From contig NZ_MDHA01000080.1 of the NCBI RefSeq assembly GCF_001705665.1, positions 1 to 45,506 of the forward strand: a DNA stretch of 45,506 nucleotides, in the 5' to 3' direction. Origin of the DNA: Thioclava sp. SK-1 (GTDB taxonomy: Bacteria; Pseudomonadota; Alphaproteobacteria; Rhodobacterales; Rhodobacteraceae). Of the stretch, positions 19,852 through 28,254 are shown one piece after another (within the stretch, counting starts at the first letter, position 1; each line of letters starts with the position of its first letter). The notes beneath the pieces were generated by a model. It was not told the origin of the DNA. It did no database searches and saw nothing but the letters and a program-made list of their open reading frames with translations. A program made the translations under genes and the position numbers.

Positions 19852-21174
19852 TCAGCCAAGCGCGTGCTCGGCCGCCATGCCCAGCCGCAACAAGCGATCC
19901 TCTTGCATCGGGGCGGCCATCATGCTGATCCCCGTCGCCGGGTGTCCCGTTGGCAGGGTTAAAACGCATAGGTTTAAAATATTGCCAATCCGCGTATTGC
20001 GCAGCGCGAGCAGGTTCTCCGTCGCGAAATAGGCAGGATCAATCAGCAACCGTTCTGCATCGGGCGGCATAATCGGCGCGGTGGGCAATAAGACAGCATC
20101 GAAATCCGCCGTCGCCTCCAGATATTGCGCACGCCACTGGCGCAAATCTGCCCAGCCCTTTGTATAATCCGCTGCGGAAATATCGCGTCCACTACGAAAT
20201 CTGTCACGGATCAACGGATACATGTCATCCGGGCGGGCCTCAATCAGGTGCTTCCATGCGCCATATGCTTCGGGCGCAAACAACACACCCGACAAATCCA
20301 TCGCCATATCCACCATTGGCAGGGCGCAGCGCTCAATCGCGGCTCCGGCCGCCGCCAACCGGTCAACCGCCAATTCAAACCCTTCAATTGGGGCGCTGCG
20401 GGCATCTTGAAACGGCAGGCCTTCAAGCACCATCAGCCGAGTGCCCTTCAGTGAACAGTCTTGCAAATCCGGCGCGCGGCGGTTCTCCATCACGGCCAAC
20501 ACATGAGCGCAATCTTCCACCGTGCGACACAAAGGACCGATTGTATCGAACCCCTCACACAAGGGCACAACCCCGCGTTTACCAATCCGGCCATGCGTGG
20601 TTTTCAAACCAACCAGATCATTCCATGCGCTTGGCACCCGCACAGACCCCCCTGTGTCAGATCCAACAGCCGCCGCCGCCATCCCCAACCCCACAGACAC
20701 CGCCGCACCCGAGCTTGACCCCCCCGGCGCAAGCCGCGGATCATGCACATTGGGCGGTGTCGCTGTCATCGGGTTCACCCCAAGGCCAGAAAAGGCCAGC
20801 TCTGTCATATGGGTTTTGCCCAGACAGATCGTGCCGTTGGCCGTCGCGCGCTCCAGAACCTGCGCATCTTTCTTTGGCACCCGACCTTTCAGCAGCCGTG
20901 TGCCCGCCTCGGTGGCCACCCCGGCCGTATCGAACAGATCCTTCCAGCTTAGAACGACCCCATCCAGCGGACCCAGCAACAGCCCCCGCTTGGCGCGTGT
21001 GCGGGCCGCCATTGCCTCGGCCCGTGCCCGGTCCGGGGTCAACCGCGCATAGGTCAAACGCCCATCTGCAGTATTGGCCGCCTCCAGGTAGGTTTCGACC
21101 TGATCAACAGGATCAAGTTTGCAATCCGCAATCAAACGGCCCTGTTCTGCCGCAGGAAGAAAACGCTTGTTCAT
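19852..21174 (-). CDS. Amidase (amidase signature family)
   Basis: A 440-residue amidase-signature hydrolase. The Ser-cisSer-Lys triad is visible: lysine in VVLSWKDLFDTAG (about 78), the GGSSSGAAVSVGLGMAA stretch, and the nucleophile region GSDTGGSVRVPSAW. Length fits a free-standing amidase rather than GatA (about 490 residues), and no gatB or gatC is nearby. The actual amide substrate cannot be inferred. It is 96 nt upstream of dapC on the same strand and divergent from the hydroxylase gene at 21295. An antisense open frame of 420 codons over this gene is a composition artefact. Confidence 0.9.
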   Translation of the reverse strand: MNKRFLPAAEQGRLIADCKLDPVDQVETYLEAANTADGRLTYARLTPDRARAEAMAARTRAKRGLLLGPLDGVVLSWKDLFDTAGVATEAGTRLLKGRVPKKDAQVLERATANGTICLGKTHMTELAFSGLGVNPMTATPPNVHDPRLAPGGSSSGAAVSVGLGMAAAAVGSDTGGSVRVPSAWNDLVGLKTTHGRIGKRGVVPLCEGFDTIGPLCRTVEDCAHVLAVMENRRAPDLQDCSLKGTRLMVLEGLPFQDARSAPIEGFELAVDRLAAAGAAIERCALPMVDMAMDLSGVLFAPEAYGAWKHLIEARPDDMYPLIRDRFRSGRDISAADYTKGWADLRQWRAQYLEATADFDAVLLPTAPIMPPDAERLLIDPAYFATENLLALRNTRIGNILNLCVLTLPTGHPATGISMMAAPMQEDRLLRLGMAAEHALG

Positions 21175-21294
21175 CGGCCACCCCTTACTTCGCTTCGCGC
21201 CACGCTAAATGGCTGACGTTGGGCTGTCTATGCTGCACCCGCAATGCTGCGCACAGTGCATGGACAATTCCCGAAATAAGCCCATATTGGCAGC

Positions 21295-22521
21295 ATGAAA
21301 ACAGAATGCGACATCATCATCGTGGGCGGCGGGCTGAATGGGCCAGCGTTGGCATTGGCCGTGGCAGGGATTGGCCTGTCGGTCACCGTTGTAGACGCCG
21401 CCCCTGCGCAGGCGCGCGGTGAGCATGCGTTTGATGGGCGGGCCTATGCTTTGGCAGCCGCCTCAAAGAACCTGCTCAGTGCGATTGGTCTGTGGCCGCA
21501 GCTGGCTGACAAGGCGCAGCCGATGATGGGGGTCAAAGCCTCCGACGGACATCCCGGCGAAGGGGCTTCGCCGCTCTTTTTGCATTTCGACGCACATGAG
21601 CTAGACACCCCACCAGTTGGCTGGATGTTGGAAGATCGCTTTTTGTCGCGCGCACTGTGCGATGCCATGTTGGCCCATGACAATATCACGCTGATCAGTG
21701 ATACACGCGTCATTGCCCAAGACATCGAAGCCAGCCATGTCAGCGTTACGCTGTCGGATGACCGCCGGTTAACGGCACGTATGCTGATCGGTGCCGATGG
21801 CCGCGCTTCTGGTGTGGGTGCGCGCGCCGCGATCAAGCGCGAGGGTTGGGGGTATGGTCAGACCGCATTGGTTGCCGCCATCGCGCATGAGCTGCCGCAT
21901 GACGGTATCGCGCATCAGTTCTTTATGCCCACCGGGCCGTTGGCCATCTTGCCCCTTACAGGCAATCGTTCCTCGATCGTGTGGAGCGAAACAGACAACA
22001 ACGCACACACCATCGCTGCGCTAGATGACGGTGACTTCCTTGGCATCTTACGCCCGCGCTTTGGCGATTTTCTGGGCCAGATCGAATTGGCTGGGCCACG
22101 GTTCAGCTATCCGCTGTCGCTGACACTGGCCACGTCTTATGTAAAGCCGCGTCTTGCGCTTGTGGGCGATGCCGCACATGGGGTACACCCGATTGCCGGT
22201 CAAGGGTTGAACCTTGGGCTGCGCGATGTGGGTGCCTTGGCCGAGGTAATCGCGGACGCGCTGCGCCGTGGCGAAGATATTGGGGCCCTGAACGTGTTAG
22301 AACGCTATCAGGGATGGCGTCGGTTCGATGCGACATCGCTGGCACTCGGGATGGACACTGTCAACACGTTGTTTTCAAACACCAACCCATTGCTACGATT
22401 GGGACGTGATCTGGGGATGGGGTTGGTCAATAAGATCGGACCAATGCGCCGTGGCTTAATGCGTCAGGCCGCGGGCCTGTCAGGCCCCCTGCCCCGGCTC
22501 ATGTCTGGGAAACCACTGTAA
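21295..22521 (+). CDS. UbiH/UbiF/COQ6-family FAD-dependent hydroxylase
   Basis: A 408-residue flavoprotein monooxygenase of the ubiquinone-biosynthesis hydroxylase family. Diagnostic motifs are the N-terminal dinucleotide fold DIIIVGGGLNGPALALAVA (residues 6-24), the mid-sequence MLIGADGRASGVGARA, and GDAAHGVHPIAGQGLNLGLRD, which contacts the FAD ribityl chain. It probably hydroxylates a ring position of the ubiquinone precursor. Which position (UbiH, UbiF, UbiI or alphaproteobacterial UbiL-like) cannot be set from sequence alone. It is convergent with trm112; the 70-nt gap between them has only a weak long-looped inverted repeat. Confidence 0.92.
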   Translation: MKTECDIIIVGGGLNGPALALAVAGIGLSVTVVDAAPAQARGEHAFDGRAYALAAASKNLLSAIGLWPQLADKAQPMMGVKASDGHPGEGASPLFLHFDAHELDTPPVGWMLEDRFLSRALCDAMLAHDNITLISDTRVIAQDIEASHVSVTLSDDRRLTARMLIGADGRASGVGARAAIKREGWGYGQTALVAAIAHELPHDGIAHQFFMPTGPLAILPLTGNRSSIVWSETDNNAHTIAALDDGDFLGILRPRFGDFLGQIELAGPRFSYPLSLTLATSYVKPRLALVGDAAHGVHPIAGQGLNLGLRDVGALAEVIADALRRGEDIGALNVLERYQGWRRFDATSLALGMDTVNTLFSNTNPLLRLGRDLGMGLVNKIGPMRRGLMRQAAGLSGPLPRLMSGKPL

Positions 22522-22592
22522 CCAAAAACACTTCATAAATGGATGCCGCGGGCTGACACCCAACCGCTTACCGCCCATTTATCCATAGTGTA

Positions 22593-22778
22593 TCAGTCCA
22601 GTGTTCGGGCTTCGTCTACCAACATAATTGGAATGCCGCCGCGAATGGGAAAGGCCAGACCGGCAGGCTTTGACACCAACTCTTGCGCATCCACGTCATA
22701 GCTAAGCACCGATTGGGTCACCGGACAGACCAGCGCCTCTAACATCCGGCGATCAAACAGGGGTTTCGTGTCAGTCAT
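22593..22778 (-). CDS. Trm112 family protein
   Basis: A 61-residue Trm112-like small protein. The family in bacteria usually has a zinc-binding or zinc-derived fold and in eukaryotes activates methyltransferases; a bacterial role is not firmly set. Seen: [16 protein letters not shown] and [18 protein letters not shown], the latter the classic family C terminus. Only one cysteine remains, so zinc binding is unlikely. The ATGA overlap (4 nt) with the upstream Lon-N gene shows translational coupling. Confidence 0.9.
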   Translation of the reverse strand: MTDTKPLFDRRMLEALVCPVTQSVLSYDVDAQELVSKPAGLAFPIRGGIPIMLVDEARTLD

Positions 22779-23413
22779 TGCAGATGCTCCTCACCGCCGC
22801 TGCGCAAAGCGAATTCCAAAAGCGTCACTAAAGTTTCGCGCCGGGTTTGCAAGCAAGGTGCTTCTAGCAGCGCTTGTTTATCCTCTGGCCCCAGTGGCAA
22901 CAGCATGGACAGAGAGTTGAGCAGAAGCTCATCCTCGGCCTCTCTCAGCGATTCCCAATCCGTATCCATCCCCTCAGCATGGAAAAACCGCGCCAGCAGC
23001 TCAAAAAATGTGTCGCGGTCCAAATCCGGATCATGCTCCGGTTTGCCAAGATCCTTCTCAAAGGAAGACCAAGTGACCTTGGCACGCAGATAAGGCGTAT
23101 CGCTGTCCAATTCCTCCGTCACGCGAAAACGCGAAACCCCGGACAATGTGATCATATAGCGACCATCCTCGGTTTCCGAAAATCCGGTCAGACGCCCCGC
23201 ACAGCCGATCTGCGACAGACTGCCGGTTTTGCCCGGCCCTGTCGATGGCTGGATCATTCCCATCAACCGATCTGGCGTTTTCAGGACATCATCAATCATT
23301 TGCAGGTAACGCGGCTCAAAAATATGCAGCGGCAAGCGTCCCCGGGGCAGCAAAAGCGCCCCAGGCAGCGGGAAAAGCGAAAGTGTCTGTGGAAGATCGC
23401 CGTGTCTCATCAT
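22775..23413 (-). CDS. LON N-terminal substrate-binding domain protein
   Basis: A 212-residue protein consisting of the Lon protease N-terminal (LAN) domain alone, with no ATPase or protease part. The family hallmarks are [26 protein letters not shown] (here residues 12-37) and [18 protein letters not shown]. Such stand-alone proteins are common in Alphaproteobacteria and probably bind substrates or partners; the function is unproven. It sits between a thioredoxin-TPR gene (26 nt upstream) and trm112 (overlapping), an arrangement I recognise from roseobacter genomes. Confidence 0.92.
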   Translation of the reverse strand: MMRHGDLPQTLSLFPLPGALLLPRGRLPLHIFEPRYLQMIDDVLKTPDRLMGMIQPSTGPGKTGSLSQIGCAGRLTGFSETEDGRYMITLSGVSRFRVTEELDSDTPYLRAKVTWSSFEKDLGKPEHDPDLDRDTFFELLARFFHAEGMDTDWESLREAEDELLLNSLSMLLPLGPEDKQALLEAPCLQTRRETLVTLLEFALRSGGEEHLQ

Positions 23414-23439
23414 ATCCGTAAGCTAGGTCAACAAACGCC

Positions 23440-24354
23440 TCAGGCAAATATCATCGACGTTAATTTGCGACGACCTTTTCCAACCAGCGGATCTTTTGCG
23501 GGCAAAGCATCGAAGATCGTGAACAACTGGGTTTTTGCGGCCGCGTCATTCCATTCCCGGTCACGGCGGAACAGCTCTAGCAGCTGGTCAATCGCATCCT
23601 CTGTCCGGTCCGCCGCTTGCAAAGCCAACGCATAATCAAACCGCGCCTGATGATCATCAGGATTGGCGGCCACTGCGGCCTCCAGATCATCCAATGGTCC
23701 GGCATTGGCCGACTGCTTGGCCAGTTCCAGCTGCGCGCGTGCGGCCTCTATCGGGGCGGAATTCATGATCGCACTGGGCGCGGTTTGCAGATTGCCCTCA
23801 GCCTTGGCCAAATCACCAGTGGCCAGATGGGCGCGGATCAACCCACCAAAAGCTGCGGCATTTTCGGGATCTTCGTCCAAAATGGCTGCAAAGGTTTCCA
23901 CCGCATCTTCTGCCGCGCCTTCCGCCAACATTTCTTCGGCGGCAGCAATCGCCTCTTCCAGACCGCCATCATCACCCGACAGCGCGGCCAGCTTGTCAAT
24001 GAAAGCGGAAATTTCGGATGCTGGCTGCGCCCCTTGGAACCCATCGACAGGCTGCCCCTGCCAGAACGCATAGACCGTCGGCACCGATTGCACACGCATC
24101 TGGCCCGCAATCATCTGGTTCTTATCGACATCGACCTTGGCCAGCACAACTTTACCGCCCGCTTTGGTCACGGCAGCTTCCAATGCTGGCGTTAGCTGTT
24201 TACACGGGCCGCACCATGTGGCCCAGAAATCGACAATCACTGGAACCGTTTGCGATTTTTCAATCACATCGGTCATGAAATTGGCTTCGGTGACGTCGAA
24301 AATCAGTTCAGCCGCAGGTGGCTGCACCGCACCCAAAAGATCGTTGCCTTGCAT
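23440..24354 (-). CDS. Thioredoxin-TPR protein (YbbN/CnoX type)
   Basis: A 304-residue fusion. Residues 20-125 form a thioredoxin domain with active site WCGPC (47-51), and residues from about 140 form a TPR-like helical region typical of YbbN/CnoX chaperedoxins. Because the CxxC is intact, redox activity is expected. E. coli CnoX, by contrast, has lost one cysteine. The role is probably holdase/redox protection of unfolded proteins, handing them to GroEL or DnaK, based on family knowledge. It is the first gene of the run lon-N and trm112. Confidence 0.92.
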   Translation of the reverse strand: MQGNDLLGAVQPPAAELIFDVTEANFMTDVIEKSQTVPVIVDFWATWCGPCKQLTPALEAAVTKAGGKVVLAKVDVDKNQMIAGQMRVQSVPTVYAFWQGQPVDGFQGAQPASEISAFIDKLAALSGDDGGLEEAIAAAEEMLAEGAAEDAVETFAAILDEDPENAAAFGGLIRAHLATGDLAKAEGNLQTAPSAIMNSAPIEAARAQLELAKQSANAGPLDDLEAAVAANPDDHQARFDYALALQAADRTEDAIDQLLELFRRDREWNDAAAKTQLFTIFDALPAKDPLVGKGRRKLTSMIFA

Positions 24355-24417
24355 GTCAGTCTCCTTCCGGAATTCCTTTTGCCCCTATATGCGCCCGCGA
24401 TCGGGCCGCGCCAAGGG

Positions 24418-25206
24418 TTACAGATCGAATGTTGCAAACACCGGCGCATGGTCAGAGGGTTTCTCCCAGCCGCGTGCCGCGCGCACAATCCGCGAGCCGC
24501 GCGCCGTGGCAGAAATGTCCGAGGTCGCCCAGATATGATCCAGCCGCCGACCCTTATCAGCGGCGTCCCAATCCTTTGCACGGTAGCTCCACCAGCTATA
24601 GAGCAGCCCATCTGGAATATCTTGCCGCGTTACATCGACCCAGTCGCCTGCTGTCATCACATCTTGCAGATGCTCAACTTCGATCGGGGTGTGCGACACG
24701 ATTTTCAACAGCTGCTTGTGATTCCAAACATCATCTTCGCGCGGCGCAATGTTCAAATCCCCAACCAGAATGGATTTTTGCGGCTTGGTGGCCGCGAAAT
24801 CATCGCGCATTTGGGTTAGGAAATCCAATTTCTGGCCAAACTTCTCATTCACCAAACGGTCGGGCGTATCGCCCCCAGCAGGCACATAGAAATTATGGAT
24901 GGTAACGCCATTTTCCAACTGCCCCGCGATATGGCGAGCGTGATCCAGATTTGCATAATCTGTCGCGCCGACCTCTTTGATCGGCAATTTGGACAAGATT
25001 GCGACGCCGTTATACCCTTTCTGGCCCCGCGCCACCATATGGCCATAGCCCAAGGCGCGAAACTGCTCCAGCGGGATCTTATCCACCGGGCTTTTGCATT
25101 CTTGCAAGCACAGCACATCGGGCGCTTCTTCGCGCATCAATTTGCAGACAAGTTCCTCGCGCAAGCGGACCGAGTTGATGTTCCAAGTGGCCAGGGTGAA
25201 TGTCAT
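24418..25206 (-). CDS. xthA: Exodeoxyribonuclease III
   Basis: A 262-residue AP endonuclease/3'-5' exonuclease of the exonuclease-phosphatase family, used in base excision repair. Catalytic segments are visible: TWNINSVRLR near the N terminus, LQECKSPVDKIP (catalytic Glu), LVGDLNIAPREDDVWN, RLDHIWAT, and the terminal KPSDHAPVFATFDL with the catalytic Asp-His. The start is ATG 25206, with GGAG 6 nt upstream; the ATG four codons earlier lacks a site. Length matches the XthA family. Confidence 0.95.
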   Translation of the reverse strand: MTFTLATWNINSVRLREELVCKLMREEAPDVLCLQECKSPVDKIPLEQFRALGYGHMVARGQKGYNGVAILSKLPIKEVGATDYANLDHARHIAGQLENGVTIHNFYVPAGGDTPDRLVNEKFGQKLDFLTQMRDDFAATKPQKSILVGDLNIAPREDDVWNHKQLLKIVSHTPIEVEHLQDVMTAGDWVDVTRQDIPDGLLYSWWSYRAKDWDAADKGRRLDHIWATSDISATARGSRIVRAARGWEKPSDHAPVFATFDL

Positions 25207-25272
25207 GTCGCTCTCCATTTTGCGGCGCGATACTGTCGTGCCATGACGACAAGCGCAAGCCGATAGGCAGGC

Positions 25273-26760
25273 TTACGTCAGCGCGTCCAACACCAGATAG
25301 ATCACCGCGGACAGCCCGGCAGAGGCAGGAACCGTCACGACCCAGGCCGCGGCCACCGTCATCATATGCGAGCGGCGCACCAATAACCTGCGTTTGCGTT
25401 CCTCTGGCGGCACCGGCTTGCCTTTTTGGATGCCCAGCCGGCGCGCGCGTTTCTCGGCATCATATTCGCGATAAAACCCAACACCGAAAATCCCGCCCAC
25501 AGCAATATGGGTAGAGGACACGGGCAGACCCAGCCATGACGCGAAAATAACCGTAATAGCGGCAGACAAAGCCACACAAAAAGCACGCACCGTATTCAGC
25601 TTTGTGATTTCAGATCCGACCAGACGGATCAAACGCGGGCCAAATAGCAACAGACCAACAGAAATCCCCAGGGCACCCACCGTCAGCACCCAGATTGGCA
25701 AGGACACCTCTTGCGCAATTGCCCCAGCCTGAAGCGTGTGGACAATCGCAGCCAGCGGGCCGACCGCATTGGCCACATCATTGGCACCATGAGCAAAAGA
25801 CAGCAACGCCGCGGATACGACAAGCGGCAGGCCGAACAATTTCTTAAGCGACTTCTTACGGTTTTCCAGACCTTTGGATTTCAACCGCACGAAAGGAACC
25901 GCAAACGCCCAGCACAAGATTCCCACCATACCACCAATGCCCAGCGCCGAAACCAACCCGATTTGCAGGACATGTTTCAACCCCTTAAGCGCAAGATAGG
26001 TGGCAAATGCCCCCGCCATGACACCCATCAAAACAGGCACCCACACCCGCGCGGCCGCTATTTTATCTTCGACATACAGCACTTTGGCTTTGATAAATGC
26101 CAGGAAACAGGCCGCAATCACCCCCCCCATCATCGGAGAGATCACCCAGCTTGCAGCGATCATCCCCATAGAGGACCAGTCGATGGCGCCAAATCCAGCC
26201 GCAACAATTCCCGCCCCCACGACACCACCAACGATGGAATGCGTGGTGGATACGGGGGCGCCAAACCACGTCGCAAGGTTCAACCAAAGCGCGGCTGACA
26301 ACAAGGCCGCCATCATCGCCCAGACGAAATGCGCCGGATCTGGCAGCGCGGTCGGATCGATGATCCCTTTTGCAACAGTGTTTACCACGTCGCCGCCCGC
26401 AACCAAGGCGCCGGCACTTTCAAAAATCGCAGCAATACACAGGGCCCCCAGCAACGGCAGCGCCTTGGCCCCCACCGCCGGTCCCATGTTATTGGCAACA
26501 TCGTTGGCACCGATGTTCAGCGCCATATAGGCCCCGATCACAGCCGCGGCGACAATCACCCAGTTTCCCGGTTCGCCCTGTACCAAAATCGCCGCGCCAA
26601 CCCCCGCCAGAACAACGAAGGCCAGCGCCAGCCCTGGCGCAACCATCGGCCGCGATACGAATTGGGCGCCGTCTTCGACACGGCCAATGCGCTGCAAATC
26701 TTTATCCAGCGTCTTCCATTGGTTGACGGGCGTTCCGTCCGGACCTTCGACCATTGTCAC
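25273..26760 (-). CDS. Inorganic phosphate transporter, PiT family
   Basis: A 495-residue polytopic inner-membrane carrier for phosphate driven by cation symport. Both PiT signature repeats are present: GANDVANNMGPAVGAKALPL (about residues 84-103) and HGANDVANAVGPLAAI (about 330), with the related SSTH/STTH motifs (GAPVSTTHSIVGG and GLPVSSTHIAVGG). An N-terminal cytoplasmic stretch of about 40 residues and a basic loop (about 450) flank the membrane parts. No phoU-like partner or pho regulatory box was recognised nearby. Confidence 0.95.
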   Translation of the reverse strand: MTMVEGPDGTPVNQWKTLDKDLQRIGRVEDGAQFVSRPMVAPGLALAFVVLAGVGAAILVQGEPGNWVIVAAAVIGAYMALNIGANDVANNMGPAVGAKALPLLGALCIAAIFESAGALVAGGDVVNTVAKGIIDPTALPDPAHFVWAMMAALLSAALWLNLATWFGAPVSTTHSIVGGVVGAGIVAAGFGAIDWSSMGMIAASWVISPMMGGVIAACFLAFIKAKVLYVEDKIAAARVWVPVLMGVMAGAFATYLALKGLKHVLQIGLVSALGIGGMVGILCWAFAVPFVRLKSKGLENRKKSLKKLFGLPLVVSAALLSFAHGANDVANAVGPLAAIVHTLQAGAIAQEVSLPIWVLTVGALGISVGLLLFGPRLIRLVGSEITKLNTVRAFCVALSAAITVIFASWLGLPVSSTHIAVGGIFGVGFYREYDAEKRARRLGIQKGKPVPPEERKRRLLVRRSHMMTVAAAWVVTVPASAGLSAVIYLVLDALT

Positions 26761-26832
26761 AAACCTGCAATGAAACTGTCACATTTCGCGTTGCCCTACC
26801 CTCTTGCAGGCATCTGCGCAATGTTTAGCCCA

Positions 26833-27285
26833 CTACAAGCTACGAATTAGTTTCTGTAATCCCGGTTCATCAACTTTTTCGGCCGCGTGCTTGGGCGCAA
26901 ACCATTCCCGGGTGCGCTCTTGCGCCTCAGGGAAATCGTCATGCACGGCTTTGACATCCAGCTTGAACACCTTGACTTCAACCGGGATCGCCAAGCCAGA
27001 CTCCAGGACCTTGTCATAGGTATAGGTGCCACAAGCTTTCGTGGTGATCTTACCTTTGACGCCCGCCTCTTCCCAGGATTCCTGCTCCGCCGCGCCTGAA
27101 AGCGAGCGCCCCCGCATTGGCCATCCCTTGGGGATTACCCAGCGCCCGGTCCCGCGTGAAGTGATCAGCAAAACCTGCTTTTCACCATTGTGCTGACGCA
27201 GGCAGACAGCTGCAACCTGCATTTCCGGTGGACGACGCCCTACCATCCCAGACATGATTTTCCCAATCCAGCTCATAGCTGTCAT
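26833..27285 (-). CDS. Nudix hydrolase
   Basis: A 150-residue Nudix protein that hydrolyses a nucleoside diphosphate linked to another moiety; the substrate is unknown. The Nudix box GWPMRGRSLSGAAEQESWEEAG is present with its core Glu residues, preceded by GRWVIPKG. It resembles the DIPP-like or short alphaproteobacterial Nudix proteins. It starts immediately after the stop of the phosphotransferase gene (adjacent bases 27285/27286), so translational coupling is likely. ATG 27276 is an alternative start. Confidence 0.9.
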   Translation of the reverse strand: MTAMSWIGKIMSGMVGRRPPEMQVAAVCLRQHNGEKQVLLITSRGTGRWVIPKGWPMRGRSLSGAAEQESWEEAGVKGKITTKACGTYTYDKVLESGLAIPVEVKVFKLDVKAVHDDFPEAQERTREWFAPKHAAEKVDEPGLQKLIRSL

Positions 27286-28254
27286 TTAGGGCCACGGGGA
27301 CGTTCCGTCCAGAACATGCTGCGCCATAAATACGGCGCGTTGCGCATAGGTGCGCATATTCGGGTGGTCGGCAGGGATCCTGCTTATGGCCCATCCAGCA
27401 GAGGCAAACGTGCGCAGGGCAACAAAAACCGGCAATAAATCAGCCTGGTTCTGTGGCAATTCACGCAGGCTGCGATAGCCTAAGATAATACCGCCGACCA
27501 AATCCGCCAGCGCCGGCTCATGTAAAGACTGGACCACAGCCGTCGCCAGATCATACAACCTAAAGCCTATACCCGAATCATCAAAATCAATCAGGGATAG
27601 CCCACCTGCGCTACGCATCACATTTTCGCGCAATACATCGGCATGGATCGGACCGATATCATGCGCTTGCCTGACCACAGTCTTGGCGCGCGCGCGCGCG
27701 CGCTGTAGCAGCGCGGTGTCCTCAGCTGTGAGTGCCGGATTTTCCCAAAAACGCCCCCAATTCGGCTCCTCACCCAACAATCCATCACTGTCCCAGCGTT
27801 GCCGATCAAAACGCGCCGGACATGCCCCGGCATCTGTCAGATTGTGCAGCTGCGCCAACAGCACCCCCTGATCGTACCCCAATTGCGCAATCTTATCCCG
27901 GTCTTCGCCCAAGGAACGTTCCGCGGCACCTATGGGATCACCGCGCAACCAGCTAACACAGCTGACCAGCCGATCGTCAATCTGCCCCACCAACGCCCCG
28001 GTCGCATTGCGCACAGGCTGTGGCACCGGAAAACCCTTAGCAGCCAGTTGCTCGCACCAGTCCAGCTCTGTCTCAATGCCTTGCACATCTTGATACCCAG
28101 GTCGATGCAGCCGCAAAGCCACCCGCTGGCCATTGGCCAAAGCCGCGTCAAACACGATATTTTCGCGGTTTTTTACCAATTTGGGAGCCGCACCACCGCC
28201 CCACTGCTGTAGCGCCAGTCGCGCAAGATCGCCCGCCTGCGCATCGCTTAGCAT
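27286..28254 (-). CDS. APH-family kinase, hydroxylysine-kinase-like
   Basis: A 322-residue protein of the aminoglycoside-phosphotransferase/choline-kinase-like superfamily. The catalytic loop GPIHADVLRENVM has Asp and Asn, and the metal-binding SLIDFDDSGIGFRLYDLA follows. Its neighbour (overlap 7 nt) is a class III aminotransferase. In animals and many bacteria this pair forms hydroxylysine kinase and a phospho-lyase, so a role in 5-hydroxylysine or related amino-alcohol catabolism is inferred. A homoserine-kinase-type (ThrB2-like) role is less likely given the neighbour. Within the gene (27686-27703) lies an uninterrupted (GC)9 run encoding an RARA segment. Confidence 0.82.
   Translation of the reverse strand: MLSDAQAGDLARLALQQWGGGAAPKLVKNRENIVFDAALANGQRVALRLHRPGYQDVQGIETELDWCEQLAAKGFPVPQPVRNATGALVGQIDDRLVSCVSWLRGDPIGAAERSLGEDRDKIAQLGYDQGVLLAQLHNLTDAGACPARFDRQRWDSDGLLGEEPNWGRFWENPALTAEDTALLQRARARAKTVVRQAHDIGPIHADVLRENVMRSAGGLSLIDFDDSGIGFRLYDLATAVVQSLHEPALADLVGGIILGYRSLRELPQNQADLLPVFVALRTFASAGWAISRIPADHPNMRTYAQRAVFMAQHVLDGTSPWP

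Noticed and set aside
20160-21422. Long plus-strand open frame (420 codons) antisense to the amidase
   Set aside because: Pro/Arg/Ser-rich composition, no domain, spans the amidase coding frame and the divergent promoter region; a shadow of a high-GC gene.
23440-24354. Thioredoxin gene as trxA of the main thioredoxin system
   Set aside because: The C-terminal 180 residues form a TPR-like region, so it is the YbbN/CnoX type rather than a 105-residue TrxA.
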